From Amycolatopsis arida (GTDB taxonomy: Bacteria; Actinomycetota; Actinomycetes; Mycobacteriales; Pseudonocardiaceae): DNA of 64,000 bases. A program made the translations under genes and the position numbers. Position 1 is the stretch's first letter, and every line of letters begins with the position of its first letter. Location: assembly GCF_900115565.1 (NCBI RefSeq), contig NZ_FOWW01000001.1, forward strand, positions 186,001 to 250,000, written 5' to 3'. Shown here piece after piece: positions 17,363 through 26,280 of the stretch. The notes beneath the pieces are model-generated. The model saw nothing but the letters and a program-made list of their open reading frames with translations. It had not been told where the DNA came from and made no database searches.

Positions 17363-17488
17363 GCTTTTCGACCCAATCAGCACGTCGCGGTAGTCGGCTT
17401 GGTTCCGGTCCTTGGTATGTTGCTGCCGTTTCGTTGCCCGGTCATGGTAGACCTTGGGGATCGAGACGACAGCGATCCGGAGGTCGCC

Positions 17489-18604
17489 GTGGGAGATACC
17501 GAGCCGCTCACCGTCGGCGTGGTGCGGGAGTCACGGGCCGGTGAGACCAGGGTGGCGCTGGTCCCCAAGCTCGTCGAGCGGCTGACCGGTCGCGGCCTGC
17601 GGATCGTCGTCGAGAGTGGCGCCGGCGCCGCCGCGCGCCTGGCCGACGAGGACTTCGAGCGCGCCGGTGCCCGGATCGGCGACGCGTGGGCCACCGACGT
17701 CGTGCTCAAGGTCGCGCCGCCCACCGAGGTCGAGATCACCCGGCTCGCCCGCGGCACCGTCCTCATCGGATTCCTCGCCCCACTGTCCGACGTGGATGGT
17801 GTGCGGGCGCTGCGGGAGGCCGGGGTGACCGCCTTCGCGATGGAGTCGGTCCCGCGGATCTCCCGGGCGCAGGCGATGGACGCGCTGTCCTCGCAGAGCG
17901 GCGTCGCCGGCTACCGGGCCACGCTGCTGGCCGCGCGGCGGTTGCCGCGGTTCTTCCCGATGCTCACCACCGCGGCGGGCACCGTGCCCCCGGCAAAGGT
18001 GCTCGTGCTCGGTGCCGGCGTGGCCGGGCTGCAGGCGCTGGCCACCGCCAAGCGGCTGGGTGCCCAGGCCACCGGCTACGACGTGCGCCCCGAGGTGGCC
18101 GAGCAGGTGCGCTCGGTCGGCGCGCAGTGGCTGGACCTCGGCATCGAGGCGGTCGGCGAGGGCGGCTACGCCAGGGAGCTCACCGCGGAGGAGCGCGCGG
18201 AGCAGCAACGCCGGCTCACCGAGGCGATCACCGGCTTCGACGTCGTGATCACCACCGCGCTGGTGCCGGGGCGGCGGGCGCCGACCCTGGTCACCGAGGA
18301 GGCCGTGCGAGGGATGCGGGCCGGCAGCGTTGTCGTCGACCTGGCGGGGGAGAGCGGCGGCAACTGCGCGCTCACCCAGCCCGGGGCGGAGGTGGTCGCG
18401 CACGACGTGACGATCTGCGCCCCGCTGAACCTTCCGGCCGAGATGCCGGTGCACGCCAGCGAGCTGTACGCGCGCAACCTCACCGAGCTGCTCGAGCTGC
18501 TGGTGGACGCCGAGGGGCGGCTCGCGCTGGACTTCTCGGACGAGATCGTCGCGGGGGCGTGTGTCGCCGGGGCGCCGGAGGCCGAGCGGGCGGAGGTGGA
18601 CTGA
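17489..18604 (+). CDS. pntAA: NAD(P) transhydrogenase alpha subunit, part 1
   Basis: NAD(H)-binding subunit of the proton-translocating transhydrogenase, which moves hydride between NADH and NADP+ at the membrane using the proton gradient. The 371 residues contain TVGVVRESRAGETRVALVP at the start, the QSGVAGYRATLLAA segment and the Rossmann motif VLGAGVAGLQALATAKRLGA (about 173-192). The GTG at 17489 is selected because GGAGG lies five bases before it; an ATG at 17444 in the same frame lacks one. It is the first gene of pntAA-pntAB-pntB, with overlapping junctions. Confidence 0.93.
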   Translation: MGDTEPLTVGVVRESRAGETRVALVPKLVERLTGRGLRIVVESGAGAAARLADEDFERAGARIGDAWATDVVLKVAPPTEVEITRLARGTVLIGFLAPLSDVDGVRALREAGVTAFAMESVPRISRAQAMDALSSQSGVAGYRATLLAARRLPRFFPMLTTAAGTVPPAKVLVLGAGVAGLQALATAKRLGAQATGYDVRPEVAEQVRSVGAQWLDLGIEAVGEGGYARELTAEERAEQQRRLTEAITGFDVVITTALVPGRRAPTLVTEEAVRGMRAGSVVVDLAGESGGNCALTQPGAEVVAHDVTICAPLNLPAEMPVHASELYARNLTELLELLVDAEGRLALDFSDEIVAGACVAGAPEAERAEVD

Positions 18605-18909
18605 TGCTGGTACAGAGCCTGGCAATCCTGGTGCTCGCCGGATTCGTGGGGTTCGCGGTGATCTCCAAGGTCCCGAACACACTGCACACACCGTTGATGT
18701 CCGGCACGAACGCCATCCACGGCATCGTGCTGCTCGGCGGGCTGATCGTGCTCGGCCTCGGCACCGAGGGCGTGCTCAACAAGGTGCTGCTGGTGATCGC
18801 GATCGCCTTCGGCACCATCAACGTCGTGGGCGGGTTCCTCGTCACCGACCGGATGCTCGGCATGTTCAAGGAGAAGCCGGCCAAGGCGAAGGACGGGACC
18901 GACGCATGA
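18604..18909 (+). CDS. pntAB: NAD(P) transhydrogenase alpha subunit, part 2 (membrane)
   Basis: The 101-residue membrane subunit of the three-piece transhydrogenase. It shows three hydrophobic helices (about 5-22, 37-52 and 58-75) with the conserved ISKVPNTLHTPLMSGTNAIHGIVLLG stretch. Its ATG overlaps the pntAA stop (TGATG) and its own stop overlaps the pntB start (ATGA), which ensures coupled synthesis of the complex. Confidence 0.94.
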   Translation: MLVQSLAILVLAGFVGFAVISKVPNTLHTPLMSGTNAIHGIVLLGGLIVLGLGTEGVLNKVLLVIAIAFGTINVVGGFLVTDRMLGMFKEKPAKAKDGTDA

Positions 18910-20291
18910 CGAGCCTCATCGGCGTTCTCTACATCATCGCGTTCTCGCTGTTCATCTACGGCCTGATGGGGCTCACCGGCCCGCGCACCGCCGTGCGCGG
19001 CAACTGGATCGCCGCGGTGGGCATGCTGATCGCGGTGGTCGCCACGCTGCTCATCCCGGGCATGGGCAACTGGTGGTTGATCGTGCTCGGGCTGGCGATC
19101 GGCACGGCGGTCGGCATCCCCGCGGCGCGCAAGGTGAAGATGACCGCGATGCCGCAGATGGTGGCGCTGTTCAACGGTGTCGGCGGCGGCGCGGTCGCGC
19201 TGATCGCGTGGGTGGAGTTCCGGGACACCGCCGGCTACGCGCACGAGCCGCGCTACGTCGCCATCGCCTCGCTGTTCGCCGCGATCATCGGCTCGATCTC
19301 GTTCTGGGGCTCGAACATCGCGTTCGGAAAGCTGCAGGAGCTGCTCCCCGGTCGGCCGGTCACCCTGGGCGTGCTGCAGCAGCCGCTGAACGTGCTGCTG
19401 CTGGTCGGCGCGGTGGTTTGCGCGGTGGTGATCGCCGCGGGTGGGCACTCGGAGTGGTGGATCGTCGGTGTGCTGGTCGCCGCGGGCGTGCTGGGTGTGA
19501 TGGTCGTGCTGCCGATCGGCGGCGCGGACATGCCCGTGGTGATCTCGCTGCTCAACGCGCTCACCGGGTTGTCCGCGGCGGCGATGGGGCTCGCGCTGGA
19601 CAACACCGCGCTGATCGTCGCCGGCATGATCGTCGGCGCGTCCGGCTCGATCCTCACCAACCTGATGGCCAAGGCCATGAACCGCTCCATCCCGGCGATC
19701 GTGGCCGGCGGCTTCGGCGGCGGTGACGTGGCCGCCGGCGGCGGTGGCGGCACCGACCGGCCGGTGCGCACCACCAGCGCGGCCGACACGGCGATCCAGC
19801 TCGCCTACGCCGACCGGGTCGTGGTGGTGCCCGGGTACGGGATGGCCGTGGCGCAGGCCCAGCATGCCGTGCGGGAGATGGCCGACCTGCTGGAGGCCAA
19901 GGGCATCACCGTGTCCTACGCCATCCACCCGGTGGCCGGCCGGATGCCGGGCCACATGAACGTGCTGCTCGCCGAGGCGGACGTGCCCTACGACCAGCTC
20001 AAGGAGATGGACCAGGCCAACTCGGAGTTCCCGCAGACCGACGTCGCGCTGGTGATCGGCGCCAACGACGTGACGAACCCGGCCGCGCAGAGCGACCCGA
20101 GCTCGCCGATCTACGGCATGCCGATCCTCAAGGTGAACACCAGCCGCTCGGTGATCGTGATCAAGCGCTCGATGAGCTCGGGTTTCGCGGGTATCGACAA
20201 CGAGCTCTTCTACGACCCGAGGACGAGCATGCTGTTCGGTGACGCGAAGTCGTCGGTCAGCGAGATCGTCGAGGAGCTCAAGGGGCTGTAG
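18906..20291 (+). CDS. pntB: NAD(P) transhydrogenase beta subunit
   Basis: The 461-residue beta subunit combines eight or nine membrane helices (residues 1-265) that form the proton path with a C-terminal NADP(H)-binding domain (from about 290: VVVVPGYGMAVAQAQHAVREM, then GRMPGHMNVLLAEADVPYD and VIGANDVTNPAA). A Gly-rich linker (GGDVAAGGGGG) joins the two. The gene ends 14 bp inside the convergent Lsr2-like gene. The enzyme supplies NADPH, useful to the desaturase and fatty acid synthesis genes in the same window, though a direct link is not shown. Confidence 0.95.
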   Translation: MTSLIGVLYIIAFSLFIYGLMGLTGPRTAVRGNWIAAVGMLIAVVATLLIPGMGNWWLIVLGLAIGTAVGIPAARKVKMTAMPQMVALFNGVGGGAVALIAWVEFRDTAGYAHEPRYVAIASLFAAIIGSISFWGSNIAFGKLQELLPGRPVTLGVLQQPLNVLLLVGAVVCAVVIAAGGHSEWWIVGVLVAAGVLGVMVVLPIGGADMPVVISLLNALTGLSAAAMGLALDNTALIVAGMIVGASGSILTNLMAKAMNRSIPAIVAGGFGGGDVAAGGGGGTDRPVRTTSAADTAIQLAYADRVVVVPGYGMAVAQAQHAVREMADLLEAKGITVSYAIHPVAGRMPGHMNVLLAEADVPYDQLKEMDQANSEFPQTDVALVIGANDVTNPAAQSDPSSPIYGMPILKVNTSRSVIVIKRSMSSGFAGIDNELFYDPRTSMLFGDAKSSVSEIVEELKGL

Positions 20292-20823
20292 CGGGCATCG
20301 GCGCGGGCGGCGGCTCGGCGGCGGAGAACAGCACCGGCGGTGGCTTGCGTGGCGCCTTCCGCCGCCCTGCCGTGCCACCACCGGCGTGTTTGCCGTTCGC
20401 GCTGCCGTGTTTGCCGTTCGCGTCGGCGTGTTTGCCGTTCGCGGCGCGGGGTTTGCCCTTGACGGCGGTGCTGGTCCCGCCGGCGGCGGACTTGCCGGTC
20501 GCGGCCTCGCGGGTCGTGGTCTTGCGGGTCGTGGTCTTGCGGGTCGTGGCCTTCGCGACGGTTGTCGGTCCGGCTTTCGCCGTGGCGCCGGTGCCCGTCC
20601 GGCTCGCCGCGCCGGCGTTTCCGGCCAACCGGACGATGCGCCGCCGGCCGCCGGTGCGCCGGCCGTGGTCGATGTAGCGCTGGAAGATCTCCCGTAGGGC
20701 GGAGGCGTTGCCGGCGGCGAGGTCGATGTCGTACCGGACGCCGTCCACGGCGAACCGGACCGTCTCCACGGCGGGCTCGCCGGTGAGATCGTCCAGCACG
20801 CGCACCTGCCTGCTCCTGGCCAC
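20278..20823 (-). CDS. Lsr2-like dimerisation domain with histone-H1-like basic tail
   Basis: Residues 1-62 match the N-terminal dimerisation domain of Lsr2 (VRVLDDLTGEPAVETVRFAV, then YDIDLAAGNASALREIF and HGRRTGGRRR). The usual C-terminal AT-hook domain with its RGR motif is not visible. Instead a 119-residue tail follows, rich in Lys, Thr, Ala and Arg (KTTTRKTTTRE) and then in Asn-Gly-Lys-His repeats (ANGKH three times), finishing Pro-rich. Such a tail suits non-specific DNA binding. The GTG at 20823 follows GGGGAGG. The repeat part of the tail is encoded by the antisense of a 21-bp repeat array also seen outside genes. Role in nucleoid structure is inferred. Confidence 0.75.
   Translation of the reverse strand: MARSRQVRVLDDLTGEPAVETVRFAVDGVRYDIDLAAGNASALREIFQRYIDHGRRTGGRRRIVRLAGNAGAASRTGTGATAKAGPTTVAKATTRKTTTRKTTTREAATGKSAAGGTSTAVKGKPRAANGKHADANGKHGSANGKHAGGGTAGRRKAPRKPPPVLFSAAEPPPAPMPATAP
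20385..20468. repeat. 21-bp tandem repeat array R4 inside the Lsr2-like gene
   Basis: Four units of 21 bp start at 20385, 20406, 20427 and 20448. The first three share CGTGTTTGCCGTTCGCG at the start, the fourth is degenerate. They closely match the units at 4099 and 4120 of array R1 (same GTGTTTGCCGTTC core). The array lies in the 3' part of the minus-strand Lsr2-like gene, near a convergent junction with pntB, and encodes its ANGKH repeats. Confidence 0.8.
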
Positions 20824-21003
20824 CTGGTCCTCCCCACTCGTTGCGCTCGCCGGGCGAGAATACCTGTCGGGTAGCGGCGATCCCTGGCGGGCGAGGGCGA
20901 CGACACCCAACAGTCGCCCTGTTATTGTCCGATGTGGACCGTAAGTCTCGGTGGGGGTGACCGGGGTCACGCCGGCCCAGGGCGGGCGATGCCCGGGACG
21001 GGC

Positions 21004-23052
21004 TCAGGGGAGTGGCACGGCGAGTCCGGCGTCGGCCGCGCGGGCCAGGTCCGGGTCGTTCGGCCGGGACGGGCCGTCGAGCCAGCACGCCTGGACGAGG
21101 CGGATGCTCGTCCCGCCGGGCTTGCTGGTGTAGGCGGCGCCGGCGAAGGTCGGCGCCGGCGGTGGCCACTGGTCGGTCTGCGTCGCGAGGTCCACCACCG
21201 CGCCGCCACCAGGGGTGTCGGCGATCCGCCGGACCTCCTCGGCGCGCCGCTCGTCGGGGAAGCTGAGCACGGCGACCGAGATCGCCGCCCTTCGGCCCTG
21301 CACGACGGCCTCGAAGCTGGCGCGGCGCAGGGCCGTGCACTCGCCGCCCTGCAGCGTGGCCTGGAGGTCGCCCGTGGTGTGTGCCGAGCACCGTGGCGCG
21401 GTGCCGGACGCCCGGGGGGTCAGCTCGACGCCGTGCACCGCGGGCGCGGGGGTCTCCGTCGCGGTGGGCGGTGGCGGCGGTGGGGGCTCGTTCCCACCGC
21501 TGGTGGCCAGCACGATGGCCAGCACCACCAGGCCGAGCAGCAGGGCGATGGCGGCCAGCGGCAGCCAGCGGGTCGCCGCGGAGAGTCGCTGTGGTTTCCC
21601 GGTCTGGTGAGGCGGCGCCGGCGCGGCGAGCGGGCCGGGTGGCGCGGCCGGGCGTGTGGCGGACGGGGTGGTCGGTTCGCCACCCGGCGCCGTCGCCGGG
21701 CGAGCCGCGGTGGCGGCCGTCGCGACCGCCGGGGCGGGTGGTCCCGGGTGCTCGACCGGCGTGGTGGTCTCCGTGACCGGATGCTCGCCGGGGACCGAGG
21801 GTTCCGGTGCCTGGTTTCCCGGGTGCGGCTCCGCGCCCTTCGGCGAGGTGGCCGCCGTGTGGACGTCCCGGGCCGGACGCTCGGTTCGGACGTCGGACTG
21901 CCCGGAGGCGGGCGGGTCCTTCGGCGGGGTCGACGTGCGTGCCGCCGGAGACTCGGGGCGGGACAGGTGCCGCGCCGAGGGCGCACCGGGCGTGGTGGCT
22001 CGGTGGCCCGGCGTGCTGGACTGGACGGTGGCGGCTCGGTCGGGTGCGGGCTCGGTGCTCGCCGTTCCAGGGTGCTCGGCCGGAGGGCGCGGTTCCCGGG
22101 TCGCCGGTGGGACGGGCTCCGCGTCGTCCCCGGCCGGCATGGTCGTCCCCTGCACGTCGCTCGGCGCCGCGGCTGCGGGCCGGGGACCTGGCGGGATGGC
22201 CGGTGGCTCGGTCCGGAAGTGCTCGGTGGTGGTTGCGTGCTCGGGGTGGTGGGGCTCGGGTTGGTAGGGATTGGACCGCGACGACTGGTCCGCGTGGTCA
22301 GCGCGGTCCGCGGGGTCGGCCTCCCCGTCGTCCCCGGCGGCCGGCTCGGGCCGAGGGCCCTGGCTCGCCGGACGGTCCGGCCCGACGGTGGTCGGGAGCG
22401 CGCTCGCCGACCACGCCGGGCCCGGTTCGCCCGCCGGCATCGCCGGGTCCCCGACGAAGCCCTCCGCGGCCAGTGTCTCCTCGTTCGGCTCTGGCACGCT
22501 CGGCGCCAGCGCCCGCACGAGGCGGCGGGCCTGGCCGACGGTGAGCGACCGGTCGGCCAGCGCCAGCGACACCGTGGCCGCCAGCATGGTGGTCGGCGTG
22601 GGGTACAGCACCCGCACTGGCCCGGCCAACTCGGCCGCGGGCTGCTCCACCGTGTCCACGTACGGACCGACCGCGATCACCGTGCCGACGGCGGTGTCGA
22701 TGTCCGGCAGCGCGCGCACCCGCGTGGCGACGCGATCGGCCAGCGCGAGCGCCTCGGTCGCCGGGTTCACGCTGTCGCCGTCGCCGACCAGCGGCCACCC
22801 GTCCGACCGCCACTGCCCGTGCAGCGGCGCGGTCAGCCGCATCGCCGGGTCCGGCAGGTCCACGCCGACCACCACGAGCACGCCGCGGGGAAGGACCACC
22901 ACCGCGTCGACGACCTCGTCGCCGTCCGGCGCGCGCACCCCCACCAGCGCCACCCCGCCGACCACCATCTCTCCGCGGCCGAGCGACGCCAGCGCGGCCC
23001 GGATGTCCGCCGACACGACCGACGGTTGCCGGGCCAGCCGGATCGTTCGCAC
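21004..23052 (-). CDS. Large Pro/Ala/Thr-rich single-pass membrane protein
   Basis: The 682-residue protein has a conserved-looking cytoplasmic domain (1-190: IRLARQPSVVSADIRAALAS, VVLPRGVLVVVGVDLPDP), a long low-complexity region rich in Pro, Ala, Thr, Glu and Arg (190-500), one membrane helix at about 508-530 (WLPLAAIALLLGLVVLAIVL), a poly-Pro stretch, and a C-terminal extracytoplasmic domain with paired Cys residues. The GTG at 23052 follows GGGAGG. No family was recognised. The bitopic layout with a disordered cytoplasmic linker suggests a cell-envelope sensor or scaffold, which is only a guess. Confidence 0.75.
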   Translation of the reverse strand: MRTIRLARQPSVVSADIRAALASLGRGEMVVGGVALVGVRAPDGDEVVDAVVVLPRGVLVVVGVDLPDPAMRLTAPLHGQWRSDGWPLVGDGDSVNPATEALALADRVATRVRALPDIDTAVGTVIAVGPYVDTVEQPAAELAGPVRVLYPTPTTMLAATVSLALADRSLTVGQARRLVRALAPSVPEPNEETLAAEGFVGDPAMPAGEPGPAWSASALPTTVGPDRPASQGPRPEPAAGDDGEADPADRADHADQSSRSNPYQPEPHHPEHATTTEHFRTEPPAIPPGPRPAAAAPSDVQGTTMPAGDDAEPVPPATREPRPPAEHPGTASTEPAPDRAATVQSSTPGHRATTPGAPSARHLSRPESPAARTSTPPKDPPASGQSDVRTERPARDVHTAATSPKGAEPHPGNQAPEPSVPGEHPVTETTTPVEHPGPPAPAVATAATAARPATAPGGEPTTPSATRPAAPPGPLAAPAPPHQTGKPQRLSAATRWLPLAAIALLLGLVVLAIVLATSGGNEPPPPPPPTATETPAPAVHGVELTPRASGTAPRCSAHTTGDLQATLQGGECTALRRASFEAVVQGRRAAISVAVLSFPDERRAEEVRRIADTPGGGAVVDLATQTDQWPPPAPTFAGAAYTSKPGGTSIRLVQACWLDGPSRPNDPDLARAADAGLAVPLP

Positions 23053-23341
23053 GCCGCACCTCCCGCAGTCCGGCCTTCTCGCCGATCCCCACGCTAGCGC
23101 GGGGCACCGGCCACACCACTCGGCGGCCCGCTCATCCGCGTCCCCCGCCCCGGGGCCGGCCGGCCGCGGCCCCTGGTCCCACCCCGGCGACACGCAGCGC
23201 AGTCGGTTCACCCGACAGGGGTAGCCCCAGAAGGGGGATCTGTACCGATCCGATCACCGGAACACCATATTGACAGTGATTGGTGTCACCAGCTTGAGTG
23301 CTACTGGCCAGTAATCAGGGGGCCTCGAAGTGGGAGAGTGA

Positions 23342-24820
23342 ATGCGTCCACGCACCTTGCGCCGCGGCCGATCGGGCCCGATCGTCGTGGCTGTCCTCGC
23401 ACTGGCGGTGGCCGGCGCCACCCCAGCCGTGGCCACCGGCGGTGACCCACCGGCACCGGTGTCGCGGTCGCTCGACGCCGTGCTGGCGTCGGCGACGGCG
23501 ACCACCCCGCTCACCGTGCTGGTGCACGGCACCGACGCCGCCGCGGCGGCCGACGCCGTGCGCGCCGCGGGCCTGACCGAGGTCACCACATTCCGCAGGA
23601 TCGGTGTCGTCGCCGCCAGGGGCACCGCGGCGCAGGTGCGGGCCGCCCGCGGGGCGCCCGGGGTGACCTACCTCGAGCACAACGACCCCATTCGGGTGTA
23701 CGCCAGCACGGGCACCACGGCCACCCGCAGCGCCGAGGCCCGCGCCACCCTGCGCGGCGCGGACGGGGCCCCGCTCGACGGCACCGGGGTGAGCGTGGCG
23801 GTGATCGACACCGGCATCGACCCGACGCATCCCGCGTTCCGTGGCCCCGACGGGCGCACCCGCGTGGTGCGCAACCTCAAGAGCGTCTGCCTGAGCGGCA
23901 CCGAGACGGGTTGCGTGCTCACCGTGCCCAACTCCGTGGACACCGACACCCTCTCCCTCGGTGGGCACGGCACCCACGTCGCCGGCATCGCCGCGGGCCG
24001 GGACCTGACGCTCACCGACGGCGGCGAGGCCGGCGGCTCGGCCCCGGGCGCGAAGATCGTCAGCATCTCCACCGGCGCCGCGCTGGTGGTGCTCGGTAGC
24101 GACGCCGCGCTGAACTGGGTGCTGGAGAACCACCGCGCCCCCTGTGGCGCAGGCGTTCCCGACAGCACCTGCCCGCCGATCAAGGTGATCAACAACTCGT
24201 ACGGTCCCAGCGGTGGCGGGGAGTTCGACTCGAACTCGGCGACCGTGAAGCTGCAGCGCGCGCTGGCCGCCGAGGGCGTGGTCACCGTGTGGGCGAACGG
24301 CAACGACGGCGGGGACGGCTCGGCCAACCACAGCAACCCGCCGGGCCAGGACCCGACACCCGGAGTGATCTCCGTCGGGTCCTATTTCGACCAGGGCACC
24401 GGGACGAGGGACGGCACCGTGTCCGACTTCTCCTCCCGCGGCCTGCGCACCGACTCGCGCAGCTGGCCGGACGTCTCCGCGCCGGGTGAAAAGATCCTCT
24501 CCGCGTGCCGACCGTACCTCGTGGTCTGCTCCACCGGCCTGCAGTCGAGGAACGGACCGGGGCTGCTCGACGTGGCGACCTACAACGTGATCAGCGGGAC
24601 GTCGATGGCGGCCCCGCAGATCACCGGCATCGTCGCGCAGCTGTTCCAGGCGGTCCCCGGCGCCACGCCCGGCGACATCGAGCACGCGCTGAAGGCCACC
24701 GCCTACAAGTACACCGATGGTGCGCCCTACGAACGGGTGGATGAATACACGTCGAGCTACGACAAGGGCACCGGCCTGGTGGACGCGGTCGCCGCGGCAC
24801 GGCTGCTCGGCGGGTTCTGA
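23342..24820 (+). CDS. Secreted subtilisin-like serine protease (S8)
   Basis: A 492-residue exported protease. A Sec signal peptide (RRGRSGPIVVAVLALAVAGA, ending near residue 32) is followed by an inhibitor-type propeptide (about 45-120) and the catalytic domain: Asp in VAVIDTGIDPTHP (about 157), His in GGHGTHVAGI (about 210), the NNSYG region, the oxyanion Asn in VWANGNDGG and Ser in GTSMAAPQITG (about 421). Cys pairs in CLSGTETGC and CGAGVPDSTC may form disulphides. All triad residues are present, so it should be active outside the cell. A 12-bp hairpin terminator follows at 24842. Confidence 0.94.
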   Translation: MRPRTLRRGRSGPIVVAVLALAVAGATPAVATGGDPPAPVSRSLDAVLASATATTPLTVLVHGTDAAAAADAVRAAGLTEVTTFRRIGVVAARGTAAQVRAARGAPGVTYLEHNDPIRVYASTGTTATRSAEARATLRGADGAPLDGTGVSVAVIDTGIDPTHPAFRGPDGRTRVVRNLKSVCLSGTETGCVLTVPNSVDTDTLSLGGHGTHVAGIAAGRDLTLTDGGEAGGSAPGAKIVSISTGAALVVLGSDAALNWVLENHRAPCGAGVPDSTCPPIKVINNSYGPSGGGEFDSNSATVKLQRALAAEGVVTVWANGNDGGDGSANHSNPPGQDPTPGVISVGSYFDQGTGTRDGTVSDFSSRGLRTDSRSWPDVSAPGEKILSACRPYLVVCSTGLQSRNGPGLLDVATYNVISGTSMAAPQITGIVAQLFQAVPGATPGDIEHALKATAYKYTDGAPYERVDEYTSSYDKGTGLVDAVAAARLLGGF

Positions 24821-24841
24821 CCCGCCGTCGACCTGGGACAA

Positions 24842-24878
24842 CGCCCCCGCACGAGTGATCGCCGAGCGTGCGGGGGCG
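24842..24878 (+). terminator. Hairpin terminator after the subtilase gene
   Basis: CGCCCCCGCACG at 24842-24853 pairs perfectly with CGTGCGGGGGCG at 24867-24878 around a 13-base loop. It starts 21 bp after the protease stop codon. There is no T-run, as is common in high-GC actinobacteria. Confidence 0.8.
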
Positions 24879-25063
24879 GTTCCCGGTACGGTGGGGCGAC
24901 GTCACCGGCGCTGCGACGGATGAGAGTTGTGGTGTTCCTGTGGCCAAAGTGATGATCGCCGTGCACAATGTGCGCTAGGACTCGCCACGAGTCCCGCTCG
25001 AGGCATCCGATGCTCGCGAGGTCGTAGGGGAAGACGCCCCTCGTCGAGTAGCGGAGGTCAGCA

Positions 25064-25567
25064 GTGAGCACCCGTGGCAGCACCCATGGTGTGGTGTACG
25101 TCCACTCGTCGCCGTCTGCGGTTTGCCCGCACGTCGAGTGGGCCATTTCGGGCACCCTGGGTGGCCGAGTGGATCTACAGTGGACGGCGCAGCCCGCCGC
25201 CCCCGGCCAGTTGCGCGCCGAGTGCGACTGGCGCGGGCCGGCCGGCACCGGCGCCAAGTTGGCCGCCGCGCTCAAGGCGTGGCCGATGGTGCGCTTCGAG
25301 GTGGCCGAGGAGCCGAGTCCCGGGGTGGATGGTGAGCGCTTTTGCTACGTCCCCGGCCTGGGCCTGTGGCACGGCCGCACCAGCGCCAACGGCGACATCG
25401 TCGTCGGCGAGGACCAGTTGCGTACCCTCGTCGCGCAGTGCCGGGCCGGCGAGCAGCTCGCGCACAAGCTCGACGAGTTGCTCGGCGCGAACTGGGACGA
25501 GGCGCTGGAGCCCTTCCGACACGCCGGGGACGGGGCTCCGGTCACCTGGCTGCACCAGGTCGGCTGA
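25064..25567 (+). CDS. DUF3145 family protein
   Basis: The 167-residue protein starts MSTRGSTHGVVYVHSSPSAV and continues CPHVEWAISGTLGG, the conserved opening of DUF3145, a family confined to actinobacteria. Other conserved pieces are LQWTAQPAAPGQLRAECDW and the C-terminal WDEALEPFRHAGDG. No function is known; the protein is soluble and probably cytoplasmic. The GTG start follows GGAGGTCAGCA. It is the first of two genes reading toward the fabF terminator region. Confidence 0.9.
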   Translation: MSTRGSTHGVVYVHSSPSAVCPHVEWAISGTLGGRVDLQWTAQPAAPGQLRAECDWRGPAGTGAKLAAALKAWPMVRFEVAEEPSPGVDGERFCYVPGLGLWHGRTSANGDIVVGEDQLRTLVAQCRAGEQLAHKLDELLGANWDEALEPFRHAGDGAPVTWLHQVG

Positions 25568-25630
25568 GTCCCGGTAACCCCGACCCACGAGGGGGAACGA
25601 CTCCGGTCCACTGCCGATAGGCTCGTCGGC

Positions 25631-26230
25631 GTGCCCGCCGACAGAACCCGTGTGACGCTGCCGTGGTTGGTGCCCGCGCTCGTCGTGGTCGTGTCGCTCG
25701 CGGTTGGCGGCGGCCTGCTGGCTCGCGAGCTGTACCGACCGCCGGAGCAGCCGGTCGACGCGGTGATCGCCACCCCGACGAGCACGCCGCTGCCGCCGGA
25801 CCAGCAGCCGGGCTCCCCGATGGTGCGGCTGGCACGAGGTGCCGCGACCCATCCGGAGGGCGAGCCGGTGCGCCGGCTGCTGCAGGCGTACTTCGACGCC
25901 ATCAACGGGCGCAACTACGAGCGCTGGAAGACCACGGTCACCGTCGAGCGGGTCGCGGTCAAGCCGAAGCGGGAGTGGCTGACCGAGTACCGCAGCACCC
26001 GGGACGGCAACATCCTGGTGTACCGAATCGAGACCGCGCCGCAGGGGCGGCTGCAGGTGCTGGTGGCGTTCACCAGCACCCAGGACGTCGCCGACGCGCC
26101 GCCGGGGCTGCCGGCCACCTGCGTCCACTGGCGCCTCGCGCTACCGGTGCTCCGGGAGGGCGGCCAGTGGAAGCTGGACACGGTCCCGGCGGGGACCACC
26201 CCCGAGCGGGAGCCCTGCCCGCAGAGCTGA
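25631..26230 (+). CDS. Membrane-anchored protein of unknown function
   Basis: The 199 residues have an N-terminal anchor (WLVPALVVVVSLAVGGGLLA, about 12-31), a Pro/Thr-rich spacer, and a soluble domain outside the membrane from about residue 75 (PVRRLLQAYFDAINGRNYER and ATCVHWRLALPVLREGGQW), a layout reminiscent of NTF2-like folds with an acid helix followed by strands. No enzyme motif is seen. It starts at a GTG 63 bp after the DUF3145 stop, so the two may be co-transcribed. Confidence 0.75.
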   Translation: MPADRTRVTLPWLVPALVVVVSLAVGGGLLARELYRPPEQPVDAVIATPTSTPLPPDQQPGSPMVRLARGAATHPEGEPVRRLLQAYFDAINGRNYERWKTTVTVERVAVKPKREWLTEYRSTRDGNILVYRIETAPQGRLQVLVAFTSTQDVADAPPGLPATCVHWRLALPVLREGGQWKLDTVPAGTTPEREPCPQS

Positions 26231-26280
26231 TCAGTTGCCAGGAGTGCTCTGAGACTTTCGGCTTCCGGGTGCGGTGTCCC

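Noticed and set aside
18480-20906. 808-residue frame antisense to the pnt genes
   Set aside because: High-GC antisense shadow with no family motif; all three pnt subunits match well on the plus strand.
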